From: Glandiceps talaboti
Lineage: Eukaryota > Hemichordata > Enteropneusta > Spengelidae
NCBI RefSeq assembly: GCF_964340395.1
Contig: NC_135562.1
Location: 12,657,043 to 12,721,042, forward strand
DNA: 64,000 nt
Direction: 5' to 3'
A program made the translations under genes and the position numbers. Every line of letters begins with the position of its first letter. The first letter of the stretch is position 1. Shown here piece after piece: positions 24,025 through 36,400 of the stretch. The notes beneath the pieces were generated by a model. It was not told the DNA's origin and made no database searches. It worked only from the letters and a program-made list of their open reading frames with translations.

Positions 24025-24285
24025 CCTGAGTCCGGGGGGGGGGGGGGGTTACTCCCATAAAAAGGGTATATACGTATGTACCGCGGTTTTGACCCCTCTT
24101 TTCGACTAATGTAGTCTTTTGAGTCTTGATTTTTAAAGCATAATGTAGAGATTTGACCCACCTCTTTGAATGCAAATACGACTCTTGAACCCATATTATG
24201 AACAAGGTTGTTGCCACGGGTTGTTTTCAGTCATCTTTATTGGAAGTAGCCGCCCCCACCCCGAATAAGAGTGGACCTAGTATAC
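24025..24285. repeat. G-run and GACCC-rich dispersed repeat
   Basis: A run of G at 24036-24049 is followed by text such as TTTTGACCCCTCTTTTCGAC and GAGTCTTGATTTTTAAAGC. The style (repeated GACCC/TTTGACC and ACTCTTGA phrases) recurs at 55030-55420. Non-coding. Confidence 0.5.
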
Positions 24286-24682
24286 TACCATTTATATTAG
24301 AGGAGATCCCCTTATAAGACACAAATTGTTTTCTTTAATCAACATTTACTAAAAGAAATATAGATGACTTGATAACAGTCGCACACGAATAATGCTATGA
24401 AAGGGTCTGTCGAAAACTAAAATCAGCACATTCACTAAGCACTGAGACACGGAAACCGGAAGTATTCAGCGCGCTGGTCAAGATTTCAATGAGCTGTAAC
24501 GTTCTGCGAGTGTGTCACGTGACCCGCCGGTATTCCCCCCCCCCTCCTCTGGAAAAATATACAAACCATTTTGTATATATTGTTTGCAGTATTATTTTAT
24601 AGTAAACTAATAATTATTCCATATCTCGACATACATTTGTGACGTTCTTCATATCTTCACATCAAACAAATTATTTACATAC

Positions 24683-24831
24683 CGAATCGTCAGTTTCGCT
24701 GACAAGTTTGTTACAATACAGAAGGCATCGTCTGTCCAATTCACTCAATCTCTTGCCCGCCGCCTCTAATTCCAAAATTACTTCATCTATGTGTCGAAAG
24801 CAAATCGAAGGATTGCAATCTTTCACATGCT
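24683..24831 (-). CDS. Gene B, exon 1 found (unrecognised family)
   Basis: A 149-nt exon enters in phase 1 after TTTCGTTTCAG and leaves in phase 0 at GATTCG|GTATGT. The peptide starts HVKDCNPSICFRHIDEVILE and ends LSELDRRCLLYCNKLVSETD plus DS. It has the same length, same phases and same skeleton as gene A exon 1 (10876-10728). The LEAAGKRLSELDRR stretch is helical. The protein start must be in an unseen upstream exon. Confidence 0.6.
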
Positions 24832-25269
24832 CTGAAACGAAATAATCATCTGGTATGAATATGATTTGCCCTTTACATTCCTTAAATACCTCACATTAGA
24901 CTAAATAAGTTATACCTTTTATATGCAATGCAATTTTACTAATTTGATCCAGGGGCCTAAAAGGCCCGCTTGAAACTCTTGTTTTCCCTTGTAAAAAATT
25001 CTTTCTTTCTCGACTCGATTGAGGGGGCTTTGCCATAGCATATCCCCACGCAGTAGGCTTGACACTACCCACAATACATTGCAGTCTCCGCTTATAAAAT
25101 CAGGTTTACTAAGAGGGAATTGTTGGATGTTGAAATCGTGACTTGTGTGTATTTTAAGCATTATATTTCATCTGGGTAATTTTGTCAGCATGTTTTGAAG
25201 CAATGGAAATCAATAGACAATTGGATGATTCATTTTTTTCATATTATGACATTCAACTCAAGCTCCCAG

Positions 25270-25372
25270 AACAAGCATCTACTATAAAGTTGAGTCTCAG
25301 ATTCACATGGGAGGATAATATGAGGATAGTGTCATATCGAGTCTCAGGTTCGTATTCGAAAAAGCACAATAA
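25270..25372. mobile_element. Half-copy of the 915-1148 foldback MITE
   Basis: TATAAAGTTGAGTCTCAGATTC followed by AGTGTCATATCGAGTCTCAG and TTCGTATTCGAA matches one arm of the element at 915-1148. The open frame at 25182-25412 is a by-product of it. Confidence 0.45.
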
Positions 25373-25652
25373 CATCAGAAGAAAAATCGTCAAATATGAA
25401 CTTACACCATAGGGACTACAGAAAATTAGTCTAGCACTAAACTGGTACAGTGTATTACATATTAAAAACTTCATTATACATTTCTAGTCAAGACCATTAC
25501 GAAAGGTGTTAAATTGTGGTGCTCCCCTGGAATGAGGAAAGAACAAAGGGTGCATGTCAGTAGTAATCCATCACAAACTGACAGGCTGTCGTCATCGCTC
25601 ATCAATATTCATTTGATACAGCTTTATCGACTGTTTCTAGGACTGCACTGAT

Positions 25653-26950
25653 ATGCAAATGTTCAACCGGGACTCCACCTCCAGTCTGTTTATTCTAAAA
25701 TCACATGGAGCCGCGATGACATCATCGTGTTTATATGAAACTGTTCTTCTAGATTTGTCAGCTGCTTTTGATACAATAGACCACAACATAGTCATTTCAA
25801 GATTATCAAACCTCGGCATTACCGGCATCCCACTGCAATTGTTTAAATCATACCTGCAGAACAGACATCAATCAGTATTGATATCAAGCAACACTTCCAA
25901 AGCAAAACATCTACAATATGGCGTACCTCAGGGCTCTGTGCTAGGCCCATTGCTATTTTACATATACATTCCTCCACTTGCCATCCTATTAAGTCGTCAT
26001 GATTTGAATTTTATACAATATGTTGATGATAATCAACTATATGAAGGCTTTGCTCTGGCTGACACATCCAGCACTGTTGCCAAGATGGAAGCTGCAGTAC
26101 TAGACATACACACAAAACAAACTTCAACTCAATGATGGTAAAACTGAGTTACTACTCATTAGGTTTCAGTTTATGCACATACCCCGTCCCATTGACAGTA
26201 TAAACATTTGATCATGTTCTGTTGACTTAGTTAACTATGCACGCAATATTGGTGTAACCTTCGATGATAAACACACTCTTAGAAAGCACATTACGATAAC
26301 ATGCAATTCAATCTATTACAATCTTTGACACATTGGTCGCATTCTTCGCTATCTGACAAGTGAAGCATGTGAAAATCTAGTCCATGCTCTTGTCTCATTC
26401 AAACTGGATTACTGTAGTGGACTCTTATATGGTTTAGCATCTAAATACATTACTCAATCTACAACACGCTCAAAACACAGCGGCCAGAATTGTTTCACGC
26501 CGCAAGAAATCAGACCATATCTCCCCAGTTCTCAATGATCTACATTGGTTACTAGTCTACTACAGAATACATTACAAAATACTCTTGATGACCTACAAAG
26601 CTCTCAACAATGCTACACCTAGTTACATATCGGATCTGATCAGTTATAAGCATGCTCCGCGTGTACTTCGCTCCAACAACAAAGGTCTATTACACATCCC
26701 ACCCTGCAAACTTATATCCTATGGTGAACGTGCTTTTTCACGTGCTGCCCCGCAATTATGGAACAGTCTTCCGGCTGCTCTCCGTCAATCACCAACTCTG
26801 GACAAGTTCAGGAAAGACATTAAGACTCATCTTTTTATGAGAGCATTTTGATAAGAACTCTTTTTAGTGTCCTGCAAAGTGCCTTTGACAATTCTGAGTA
26901 ATGGATTCAGGCGCTATATAAATTGTTCGGTTGATTGAATGATTGATTGA
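25653..26950 (+). mobile_element. 5'-truncated CR1/L2-like LINE
   Basis: The reverse transcriptase reads VLLDLSAAFDTIDHNIVISR, LQLFKSYLQNRHQSVLI, YGVPQGSVLGPLLFYIYIPP and QYVDDNQLY (the catalytic box, with V in place of the usual A). A stop at 26135 and frame changes follow. The C-terminus reappears at 26585-26851 with MTYKALNNATPSYISDLI, SRAAPQLWNSLPAALRQS and FRKDIKTHLFMRAF. The 3' end, GGCGCTATATAAATTG followed by TTGATTGA repeats, is characteristic of CR1/L2-type elements. It is a different subfamily from the LINE at 16055. Confidence 0.88.
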
Positions 26951-27206
26951 ACACATTTTGGGGAGCACAGATAATGTGTTTGAAGTGTACCAGTTTCGAG
27001 CTAGCCTAACAGAAGATGTCCTACTTCTTACCCTTCGTAGAATATTACTTCTAAAGACATTTAGATAAGATAAACTCCTTTTAAATAGTTGCTCTGTGTA
27101 GATACATGTCAGCAGAACTTTTATCTCGGATTTTCAAGTAATCTTCCCCATGCAGGCTGAGACATCCATGAAAGGGAACATGTCCTGTAGCCTGCTTTTT
27201 GCTGGT

Positions 27207-27320
27207 GTTATTGTGATTTTTTCGAATATGAGACTGACCCTGAGGCTCAATATGAGACATAATTGTCATCGGATGTGAATTTGATTCTGAATTTGAGACC
27301 AACGTCATACTCTTCTCCCG
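27207..27320. mobile_element. Half-copy of the 915-1148 foldback MITE, opposite orientation
   Basis: TTCGAATATGAGACTGACCC, CTCAATATGAGACA and GATTCTGAATTTGAGACC read as the complement of the arm seen at 25270-25372. Confidence 0.4.
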
Positions 27321-30300
27321 GTCACATGACAGTGTTTTGACGCAATGGTATTTACAATCAGAAATACAAAGTCAGAGCTGCTTATATCAATCATATCAAT
27401 GATGTTAACATAAGCAGGGATGCCTGGAAAGTGAGTATTTTTGTGTGTTCTCATTGGGGTTTATAATGCCACGCGTGCCAAATGATTTTCCAGAGGGTTT
27501 ACGTGATTTGTATATGATCTTAATTAGTGAGACCTAGGCATATGTGCACTGTAAGTCCGCAAATGTCAAACATTAGTGGGTAAGTGTGTGCACTGCATTT
27601 TTTTGTCGAGTTGTCTTTCTTTAAATGCTACCCATGCAAATGAATATCAAGAGGTTATCATGATTTTTATATGATCTTATTTAGTGAGAACTAAGACGTT
27701 GAGTCAACAAATTAGAAACGAGTGCTTGTGTGTGCGCACTATGAGTCAGCAAAGTATAAACGAGTGGTTGTGTGTGCACACTGTGCATGTTGTCAACAGG
27801 ATTTGTGTAATTCCCGGTAGTCGTTGCAAATGCTAACTAGTTTATGTTTGTTTTCAATTAAAAGACGTTTTTGTTGATCAAAGTGGAAATACTACTGTGT
27901 GAATATTACATTACTCTTACCGTAGTTATATAAGCTAATTTCGATTTATTAGAAACAGTGTTCTCAATGATGGTTTTGTCAGTAGTATTACTGGAATCCC
28001 ATATTGCAATACGTTCAGGTACCTTTAATAATGGTTAAAACGTTCACAGGAAAAAAAAAATAATTTCACAATCTTTCGGTTGTGTTGTCATTTCATTTTT
28101 TTCCGATTACACAATTTTTACTCGTGTGTCTAGAAACACTGAATTGAAACTGTTTTTCAACTCGATTGTTCTTTCATTGGAACACCATTACTTCATGGTT
28201 TCTGGTACATGTGAAACAGCATACGCGACAATCACAGCAATTCATTATCGGTAAGAGGAGACACTGTCTGATGCAACTATAATGCGAATGATAGGATAAT
28301 CGTACATTTTTTGGGCGTCCTATACAGTTGGAAAAGCAACTGGATATATTTCTGGATAATTTTACGCGTCAATCGGCAGAAAGTTTTATATGACTAAGAT
28401 CATGCATAGTTGTTATAACGAAAATCAATAACATAAGAGCAAATTATGTAGTCTTTCAGGAAAAATACAGTAAAGCCTATTTGCAGATGCTTTATTACAA
28501 AATCCTGTTACCAAGTCAACGGATATCAATATCTGCAATTATGAAAAATATGACAATACTGAAGGTCTCAAGGTCCCAAGTGCTATAGATATGATGGAAG
28601 TGTTTCTACATGGGTTTTATATAAGGGGAAAAGCTGCACTGAACACGTGGCCACTACTCTCCAAGGTCAAGGTCATAGTCAAAAATTCAAGGTCATCTTA
28701 ATTTAAATATTCAGTTTTTTATCAACAGATCACTGAAACATTACAATAATTACAATTAAATATGATGGTATATGCTACAAAGAGATCATGATAGAAAGAT
28801 TGCGATGAAAATATATTGGATCAGGTTGCTTTAAAATTTCAGGAAAGAAATTAGCAGGTCAACAAAATGATGTTGGCGCGTCACCTGATTTGATAATTCT
28901 AAAATATTTTAATTCTGTATATCGTGGTTGTTTGGAAGAGCTATGAGTATGATGCAATTGTCCTTAAGGTAGTTGAATAGTATAAGATATACCCTCATTT
29001 TCTTACGTATACTTTCATCATAAAAACTCAATATATGTAATATCATCAATAAGTTGCCCGTCTCCCAAAACATATATACACATACTTTGATTATGATTAC
29101 ACCACTTCTGGAGCCCGATCGCGAGATATGGCGGGTTTCAAATGTTTAGCATCATTTACAATAATGTCACTGTTACCATGGAAATTGCATCCTGTGAGCT
29201 CGCGCAAGCGAATCCAGAGCGACAACATCAGTTTTCTGATGTCCACGATATTATTCTAATCAAATATGATATCAAACATTGTACTTCAAACCGTGTAAGG
29301 TAAATCGTGTTTTAAGCCACTTTTGGACATTGGCTTCCTGACTAATTATATTTGTTGTCAGAATGTGAACTATGACTGTGTGATTGTTAACACCGATCAA
29401 CAGGCAAAGCATTCAGACACTTGGAGCGAACTCTTTTTCAATTCATGATCAGTTAAAGGGAGATGATTTCGAGGGGTGTGTGATTTAACTCAAGCACAAT
29501 ACAGCATACTGCATAGTTAATTTTACTTCTTATGTTTACAGTAATTTTGAGTGTATCTGGTAAATTGCTATCCCAAATCCATTGCTTCACATGTGTAAAG
29601 CTCTTTAGACAGGAACCATATAAGTGTGATTGTCCGTTCATGGACATGCAAACTATTCATGGATTAGTAACCAAAAGTTCTAGGATATCTCTTAGATTGA
29701 GTGAATTATTACCATTATAGATTAATTCAGCTAATTGTAAAGTACAATATTCGAAATGGAGTTAATATAATTGTAAACCTAGGGGTTTCAGTAAGTTTCA
29801 AAGTAGGGAGAGAACTGGAAACAGTATGGGGAGAAGTGCATGCTACACAAGCGCGTGGGGGAAGGTTGGAAGTGAATGTCCCCCTCCCACGGTAAGAGCT
29901 TTTTGTAAAATGAACACCATTTGTGGGTCATTTACAGCACCATTCAGAAGTAAAACACAACTTAGTTATAAAATAGAGGTATCACTAATTTTAGGGTTTC
30001 AAAAGTTTAAATCATTTCAAGTCAATAATAATAATAATGATAAAAAAGATCAGATAGAAAGTGAGAAAATTTGGGGAAAACTTGCACAGTGGAGGTTATT
30101 TACGATTTAAATATACAAATTCAAATTATTTGAAAGTGTGTCTCTACGGCTATGTTTGTGTGCAATTCAACATGTTCAGGTCAATGGAAGCACAGATTTT
30201 AGAGTCAGTCCATCCAGTAAATTTCAAGGTATTTCATTTCTTATGTTTTAAGTGTACAGCTACACATGCAAGTTTTTATATCACATGATGACACAATGCA

Positions 30301-30464
30301 ACTCATGGCCTGCAATATTGAGAAGTCATTTCTAACAAAACTGTTGTTTAAAAGATGCAATGTTATGACTCCATGTCATATGCTTGGGATGTATCAAGAG
30401 ACAAAGGATTTATGTTATATTTGAATGTACATTTATAGCCATTGTTTAGGGTTCATTGTCTGCA
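27321..30464. other. No gene seen
   Basis: About 3 kb of AT-rich sequence. GTTTGTGCACTGTAAGTC-like phrases recur a few times at 27540-27790 as a weak local repeat. No exon with a credible frame and splice pair was found on either strand. Confidence 0.5.
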
Positions 30465-30665
30465 CATATATTTGTTGTAGGGAAATTTAAGTACAGCAGG
30501 GTAGTTCATGATTTCGTTCAGTTGTTGCAAATAAGGTGACCCCCCTTTATTCACTTTGTAAAAGTGATGAACTCCCCTTCTGTGAGTCCCAAATTAAGGT
30601 GCCCCCACCCCGATTTACCGCTCCCCCCGGCCATAAAAACTGATCGCTCCCTTACCCTTCACTGC
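30465..30665. repeat. Dispersed repeat, partner of 46935-47115
   Basis: AAATTTAAGTACAGCAGGGT, TTCAGTTGTTG, CCTTTATTCACTTTGTAAAA and TGATCGCTCCCTTA occur in the same order at 46945-47115. The C-rich part differs mainly in C-run length. Confidence 0.75.
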
Positions 30666-31801
30666 ATGGGGCATGCTCTGAGATGAATACGTGGTTCACA
30701 GGTAAGGTAATGTACCCATCGTTCAAGAAAAAATTAACCTCTCGGTGTATAGCTAGTTTACAGTTCTCTTCTACTAACATAACAAATTTATCAAACACTG
30801 TAATTGTGTCTCTGTCAAGTTGAAAGTTAACACTTGTCGTTTATGTCATGGAACTTAACGTGTGCAATGCACTACTGTATCGTAGTGTAGGGTTTTATGT
30901 ACTCGAAAGCGATGATGTTATTTTTCAACGATATTACTAAATTCTATTAGCACGCGACAATTACATGGAATAAAAAATGAGAAATGTAAATCCGGTGGTT
31001 TGTTATTGGAACTGGCGCAGGGTAATGACTGTACATATATGGAGTCCGTGGTTGCAGATGACAGATTTGACAAACGTTGCTAAGCCCAGTTTACGAATGG
31101 TGTGTGAAAAGGATTCATTAATTTGCCAATTCGATTTGACCATTAATATTTAAACTCTTTAAAATTTCAAATATCAAAGAGTTGGTGTTCACGTAAATAC
31201 ATGGGGAGGGGAGCTGCAGACTACATGCATATGGGAAAGATGTCTGCAAAATAAGAAACAGTTTCTTAGCTAGATGACGTTCATCTAGTAAATGGTCCTG
31301 TGCTCACGAAACAATTTGAAATCGTATCATCGATTGAGATTGTTTTAAATTGATAGAACTACTATTTATGGTAATCACTGATATCATTGATTATTTCCAT
31401 TAAAGGAGAAAATATTGATATTCATAATTATACAGAGGGAAAGAGATAAACATGACGATATAAACAACTTAAATTGGCCATATGGATGACGAATGTATTA
31501 CTTAGATTTTTGATTTACAAAACAATTTTATCATGGCATCAATGAGTAAATATATGTTTGCAACTAAACACATTGCAAAAAGCTAAAGAAAACTGTGTAA
31601 AAAGTTTGTTATTGTACGTACAGCAAACATTATACATTTATACATATGGTGCAAATGTATTGAGTTACAAACACAGACTTGGCATACGTTATTTCCCATT
31701 GATTTCCCAAGTTGGAAACCATCACATGATAAAAGTGTTTTAGAGATTAAAATGCAAAATAAATACCAAATCCTCAACCATGTGGCCAATTAAGGGGTTA
31801 A
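30666..31801. other. No gene seen
   Basis: AT-rich sequence downstream of gene C on its strand. It should hold the gene's 3' UTR, but no clear minus-strand AATAAA placed soon after the stop stood out. Confidence 0.35.
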
Positions 31802-32295
31802 CTAACCCGTTGTAGGTGTAATATTTCCAGTTTCTTTAACATGTTCGTCTTTCTCAACGTTTCCCAGCCTTGTAGTGACCTTGGTGTGACTCAACTTTGG
31901 TGCTTTGAGTTGTGTCTTGACAGCTGTCTTTGCTTCTAATATATCCAGTAGCGAATCTCTCATATCTTCGATATCGGCATAAACTGTCTCTGCAATAACT
32001 TTAATCTTTCCCAGTAGTCGAAATTTCTCACTTACAGTTTTATCTACTAAACGTTCTAAATGCAACTCCTGCTTTGTACTTTGCAATAGCCCTGCGTTGT
32101 TGTGCATTGATAACACCAAGCATTTATTCTCTGACGTTTTCCGAGCATTAACCTCCGTCCACATACCATCTAGTAACATAGCTGGTAGATATTGCTGGTT
32201 CTTGTCCAATTTACCGATATGAAAAGGTAGTAAACTTCTGAGTAATATCCTCTCAGAAGAAGCTTTGTTTGGCACAGCTATCCATCGACGCAATA
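31802..32295 (-). CDS. Gene C, terminal exon
   Basis: A 494-nt minus-strand exon follows an acceptor ending TTCCTATAG, enters in phase 1 and ends at a TAG (31804-31802). It joins in frame to the exon at 35944-35858. The 164 residues begin LRRWIAVPNKASSERILLRS, then LLPFHIGKLDKNQQYLPAML. A long charged helical region follows (ELHLERLVDKTVSEKFRLLG, ETVYADIEDMRDSLLDILEA), likely a coiled coil, and the tail is Lys/Thr-rich and polar. I do not recognise this part. Its length and lack of stops in DNA about 40 percent GC make a chance frame unlikely. In the model it forms residues 132-295. Confidence 0.6.
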
Positions 32296-33052
32296 CTATA
32301 GGAATAAAAATTGAATCACTATTACCTCAGTTAAAATGCAACTACATGTACGTGTTCTTTCGTGAAACACAGCATCGTATTTGAGGCAGAACTTCAATAC
32401 AAATCAGGGTATCAGTTGTCATCACCTTTACTTTTACTTGTATTTACAGCATTATGGCTTGCGACTTACTCTTAAATTATACTTGTTGGGCCAGTTAAAT
32501 AGCGTTCCTTGTCACACAAGTTCATACTTTCAAGATATGTGTAATACATTGCTCTGATACGGTACAAGCATTTCATCGGGATACTGTGAAGCATATATTG
32601 CATTGATGCGTAGAAAGGACTTAACTGTGCATATAAGGGCATTGTTGTTTTCTCTACAGTGAATTATTATATTATACAAGTATATTAATGACACAAATTG
32701 AGAGATCTGACTGGGCTAGACATTAATGATGGTTCATTGTTCGTCTTCTGCTCAGATCAAACCCAAACGTTGTAGTCCACAGTAACAGTGAAGTCTGCGA
32801 TTTGTCAGAGGAAGATTTTCTCAATGAGACAGAGTAGTGTATGGGAAATTATGAAAGCAGCCGAGTAGCGTATTTGTACAAATCATCGCCCACTCAGGTC
32901 AAGGCATGCACGGTTCGCGACTTGGCTGAACTAAGAACAGGTACGTTTCCTGTCATAAAAAATGAAGCAAGTGTAATATATTACACTGACAGACTTACTA
33001 TTAATCAATATAGACTTTGTCTGAGGTACTAGGTCCTGTAGTAGAGCATCAG

Positions 33053-33373
33053 TCAGAGGGAAATCCCCGTCTGCTGACTCCCGTAAATACACATTGCAAT
33101 AAAACTGCGGACAGCATGACGGTTTTCCTCTATTAGCAGTTCTAGTGCCATAAACCCAGCTTGGTGAGCCAGCATGTCGTATATAATAAACTTTATTAAC
33201 ATCTCTAAAGCTGTTTGCAATGTCACTGATAATAAGCTCAATAAAACTGATAACAACTGATACAACATTGAGCTTAGCTTTGCGTGATATGATTTACTCC
33301 TTGACAATAATATTACGCTATGAACTACACTTCGAATTGCAGTGATCAAGGAGAGAGACAAATAGTTGCACAA
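33053..33373 (-). other. Open frame of 106 codons, possibly old coding sequence
   Basis: The frame contains TALEMLIKFIIYDMLAHQAG and FMALELLIEENRHAV, a pattern faintly like LLDIARNAVNLGLETLEND in the degenerate stretch at 35232-35545. A different frame over 32995-33270 also reads like protein (AGSPSWVYGTRTANRGKPS). No clear splice sites bound either. It may be a decayed exon of the gene C region; equally it may be chance. Confidence 0.2.
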
Positions 33374-33504
33374 TAATATAGGCCACTTGTTCTTTGTTCA
33401 AATAAAGATGGTGGAATTTTGACTTACAAAAAATACAAAATGAAAATTATTTCAAACTCTCGGAATTTGTTTCAGTGTTGAAATGCCCGAAAGTAGTAAC
33501 CGTG

Positions 33505-33587
33505 ATAGCTCTGGATTTATACGCTGCAGGGTTTCGACATGTCCTCTCCCACGTTTCGAACCTCGTAGCATATAAATCCAGAGCTAT
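33505..33587. repeat. Short inverted repeat (foldback)
   Basis: ATAGCTCTGGATTTATACGC pairs with GCATATAAATCCAGAGCTAT, and GGGTTTCGA pairs with TTCGAACC inside. About 83 bp in all, probably a worn MITE. Confidence 0.6.
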
Positions 33588-34129
33588 ACCAGTGAGCAAG
33601 AGAAACTTTTACAACCGTTGAGTTTGTGTTTTGTAAGAGTGCATTATCATATTTGTAAATATAAGCAACAAATACTACTAAGTGAGAAGAAGTGAGATGA
33701 AACCCCACTTGCTTGGTTAATAGGTTCAATTCATAATGGCATGTCTATCTTCTCTCTCGACTGGGTTGCAAAGCTGGAAACGAAGCATGCCCTATACCAA
33801 CCATTTCAAGTAATACCTCGGGTCAAACAGGTAGTTTAATCATAACTTTACTTTGAATGGGCCGATCAATGTACAGATTATCCCTATCTAGAAACGAGTA
33901 GCAGTATCAAATAAATCCAGTCATTACACGACACAAGGCGATGTTCACAGTTCATACATATATACGTACAGATCGGGTTTTGAAACCAGTTTATTGCCAT
34001 GTAAATTATTCATATTTGGGCGATATGTGGGGACAAATAAAACCAAACACTTTAGTTGTTATCGTGTTCCCGACTTTTTCAATATACTGGTATAATATTA
34101 TAGCAATAACCCACCCCTAGGGATGGTAT

Positions 34130-34430
34130 ACCAGTCTGGAAATCATTAATTGTGCAAATGAGTTATTAAAACTACAAGCTATTTTGTTACACTTTGTATG
34201 GCATAAGCGCTAAGCACCTTGCTATCATCAATGTATGTCCCAAATTATATTAAATTTGAAAACTGCATTCTTAAGACATAGCCTAATTACCAAACACCAT
34301 GAATTATGCACACAGCTCATTAATATTCATGAAACTGTTTACCAGAATCTAATCAGTTGTAGCCATAACCGGAAAGAATATGCACACTAAATGTAGTTTC
34401 AATACGCCGTATGCCGGTTATCGAACAAGC
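34130..34430 (+). mobile_element. Family P element, internal and 3' fragment
   Basis: One internal-repeat unit (TGAATTATGCACACAGCTCA, TTAAGACATAGCCTAATTAC) is followed by the right module CCAGAATCTAATCAGTTGTA. Both ends are missing. Confidence 0.55.
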
Positions 34431-34786
34431 CCCGAAAAGATAAAAGATATGATTGTTTAGCCACTAGGGGCGCTGTTTTAGAACCGGAAGTGAGGGCCAG
34501 AATTGTAGAGCATCGTTGCAAAGCATAGAGTCTATAGGCATCGTAACCACTGACTAAAGATTTTCTGTCATTCCCCGTAACTTTACGCTATAATATTGCA
34601 TTATCGCCCATCAAATAACGAAATAGCCAATTAACCTCTTGTTCTCCTAATATTTCGCGTAAGTTTGGCTCTGCAATTCGACCGTGAGGAAAACCCAAAA
34701 GTAGCAACATTTTGAAATGGGTAGTACACTGACATCTCATTCACGTTTTCAGTGTGACCTCGTCCATTTGCGTTACCGTTGGAGAC

Positions 34787-34877
34787 ATTGTAGCGATTGC
34801 TTCCAGTCAAACATCGGAACGGAAAAAGGAACAAAAACAGAGGAAAGAACCCTCAAAATCACAATATACGCTACAGT
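34787..34877. mobile_element. MITE, second copy of the 8605-8685 family
   Basis: It starts ATTGTAGCGATTG and ends ATACGCTACAGT, with CCCTCAAAATCACA inside as in the first copy. It sits 20 bp from the foldback element at 34897-35121. Confidence 0.5.
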
Positions 34878-34896
34878 TATTGCAGCTTGTATAAAA

Positions 34897-35121
34897 CCAA
34901 TCTGATTAAAATCCGATGTAGATGTCGGCTAATCGTTCATTGCTATTTTACTTTCGTTATTTTGCCTGAATTGACCTTCGTGGTACATGTTTGATCGCCT
35001 CCTCTACCGATCAGGATAAAAACGTAAACATGTACCAAGAAGGTCAATTCAGGCCAAAAAACGAAGGTAAAATAGCAATGAACGATTAGCCGACATCTAC
35101 ATCGGATTTTAATCAGATTGG
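34897..35121. mobile_element. Foldback element, 225 bp, arms about 97 bp
   Basis: The left arm starts CCAATCTGATTAAAATCCGA and the right arm is its complement, ending TCGGATTTTAATCAGATTGG. The arms differ at only a handful of positions, so the insertion is fairly young. The loop (about 34994-35025) is unique. No target-site duplication is clear. It abuts the end of the degenerate coding stretch at 35232-35545 on that stretch's strand. Confidence 0.85.
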
Positions 35122-35134
35122 AAGCTGTTGACAG

Positions 35135-35560
35135 ATTTGTAATTTTCTAATCGTTCTTTTGTCAAGCAACAGACACCAGTAAGGTAAAGAAATATGTTTA
35201 TCATGTCTACATCGGGTATATTTCGAAGGTCCTCCGTCCAACTTTCAATGTTTCCGCTGTCGATTAGTTCTATCTTTTGATGCCCGACATCGACTATTCG
35301 TCTTCTCTTCCGTTCTCTCAGAAAATTATCATTTTCTAGTGTTTCAAGACCAAGGTTGACAGCATTTCTGGCGATATCTAGTAGATTTAGAAGTAGTAAT
35401 TTTCCGCTCTTTTATGAATGCACGGAGTTCTTTTACGACCATTTTGTTGACAGCTTCATACATCGCCATACTATTAGATGCCATGACGAAAATTCTTGCC
35501 CTTACTTTGTCAGATATGGTGCGCCCTCTCGCGATACTTTCCTGCGAAACAATCGGCCGT
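35135..35560 (-). pseudogene. Degenerate coding stretch with frameshifts
   Basis: After an acceptor-like TTGTTTCGCAG, the phase that would follow exon 35944-35858 reads GKYRERAHHI and then stops. The next frame continues SDKVRARIFVMASNSMAMYE and AVNKMVVKELRAFIKERK. The third frame then gives LLLLNLLDIARNAVNLGLET, RKRRRIVDVGHQKIELIDSG and WTEDLRNIPDVDMINIFLYL. The three pieces read like one helical domain broken by two single-base changes. Fused to the C-x4-C of the previous exon, the first piece could complete a C2HH finger. I infer a pseudo-exon of gene C or of a relative; assembly error is possible. Confidence 0.35.
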
Positions 35561-35613
35561 ATTGAGCACGCCATTTGTGAGAAAACAATGACACCAACAG
35601 TACACACACATAC

Positions 35614-35670
35614 ACAAACAAACAAACAAACAAACAAACAAACAAACAAACAAACAAACAAACAAACAAA
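35614..35670. repeat. (CAAA)n microsatellite
   Basis: About 14 tetranucleotide units, with a second short tract near 35710. Confidence 0.95.
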
Positions 35671-35857
35671 CACAAACACACTAAAAAGTAAGCAATCCAG
35701 CAAACAGACAGACAAACAAACAAACACAGCACTTGCACTTTACCATGCCTATAGCATGACAGAACTATTTTGTTTAAATGTCCTAAAATGTGACTGGTTA
35801 ACAACTAATTAGTCATGTGGACTTCTCCACTATGAAATCTGTGAAAGTATGTCCTAC

Positions 35858-35944
35858 CTTTAGAACGTGGACAATCAGGATATGTACACGTCGATTTCAG
35901 ATACTTCTCCTTGCCCCGTTGTGGATATTCTGGTTTCAGTTTAC
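35858..35944 (-). CDS. Gene C, exon 3 (Cys-x4-Cys segment)
   Basis: An 87-nt exon lies between TAAGATTACAG and TCTAAAG|GTAGG, phase 1 in and phase 1 out. The only open frame is that phase: KLKPEYPQRGKEKYLKSTCT then YPDCPRSK. The C-x4-C at the end resembles the first half of a zinc-binding loop. It joins exon 43875-43600 (codon G+GT) upstream and the terminal exon (G+TA) downstream without a frame break. Its shortness is the weakness of the call; agreement of both phases is its support. Confidence 0.5.
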
Positions 35945-36175
35945 CTGTAATCTTAATTTATTGATATATTAATGAGTAAGTATTGGAAACAGACCTTTAA
36001 TGAATATCATTATAAAATATATTACAAATTGGTATCGAAAAATAATGTTCTTAGACTAAGTGCAGTTTCTCTGTTATTGTTTTGTTTTAATGTACTCTTG
36101 CTATTTTTTACATGTGTCCTAATAAATCAAACATTTGATTCAGGTAATTGTTTTGTAGAGTGGTGCAATATATGA

Positions 36176-36400
36176 ACCAGATTTAAACTGTCTGCCTCCC
36201 GTAAGGGCATAATCATATATTTTTGGTCCTGCACACATTTGAATACAAAATTCTAAACTATAGCTATTATACATGATGCACCCTTTAATTGGAAAGTTTT
36301 TAATCATATGAAACTAAATGAAATTTGAAGCTTGAATGGTTAACATATTGCCTAATTATCACAAAAAAAAAACATTCATTAGGTCAAATAAAAAAGTTGT
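36176..36400 (+). mobile_element. Family P element, 5' fragment (subfamily 2)
   Basis: It begins CCAGATTTAAACTGTCTGCC, then CCCGTAAGGGCATAATCATA and TTTTTGGTCCTGCACACATT. A diverged partner is at 41036-41160. Confidence 0.55.

Noticed and set aside
25182-25412. 76-codon plus-strand open frame that looks protein-like
   Set aside because: Most of it coincides with a half-copy of the foldback MITE family seen at 915-1148.
32841-33032. 63-codon plus frame
   Set aside because: Overlaps a minus-strand frame of similar quality; no splice sites or homology to choose between them.
34458-34475. CCACTAGGGGCGCTG, close to a CTCF core
   Set aside because: One G short of the usual core and a single occurrence; not enough to call an insulator site.
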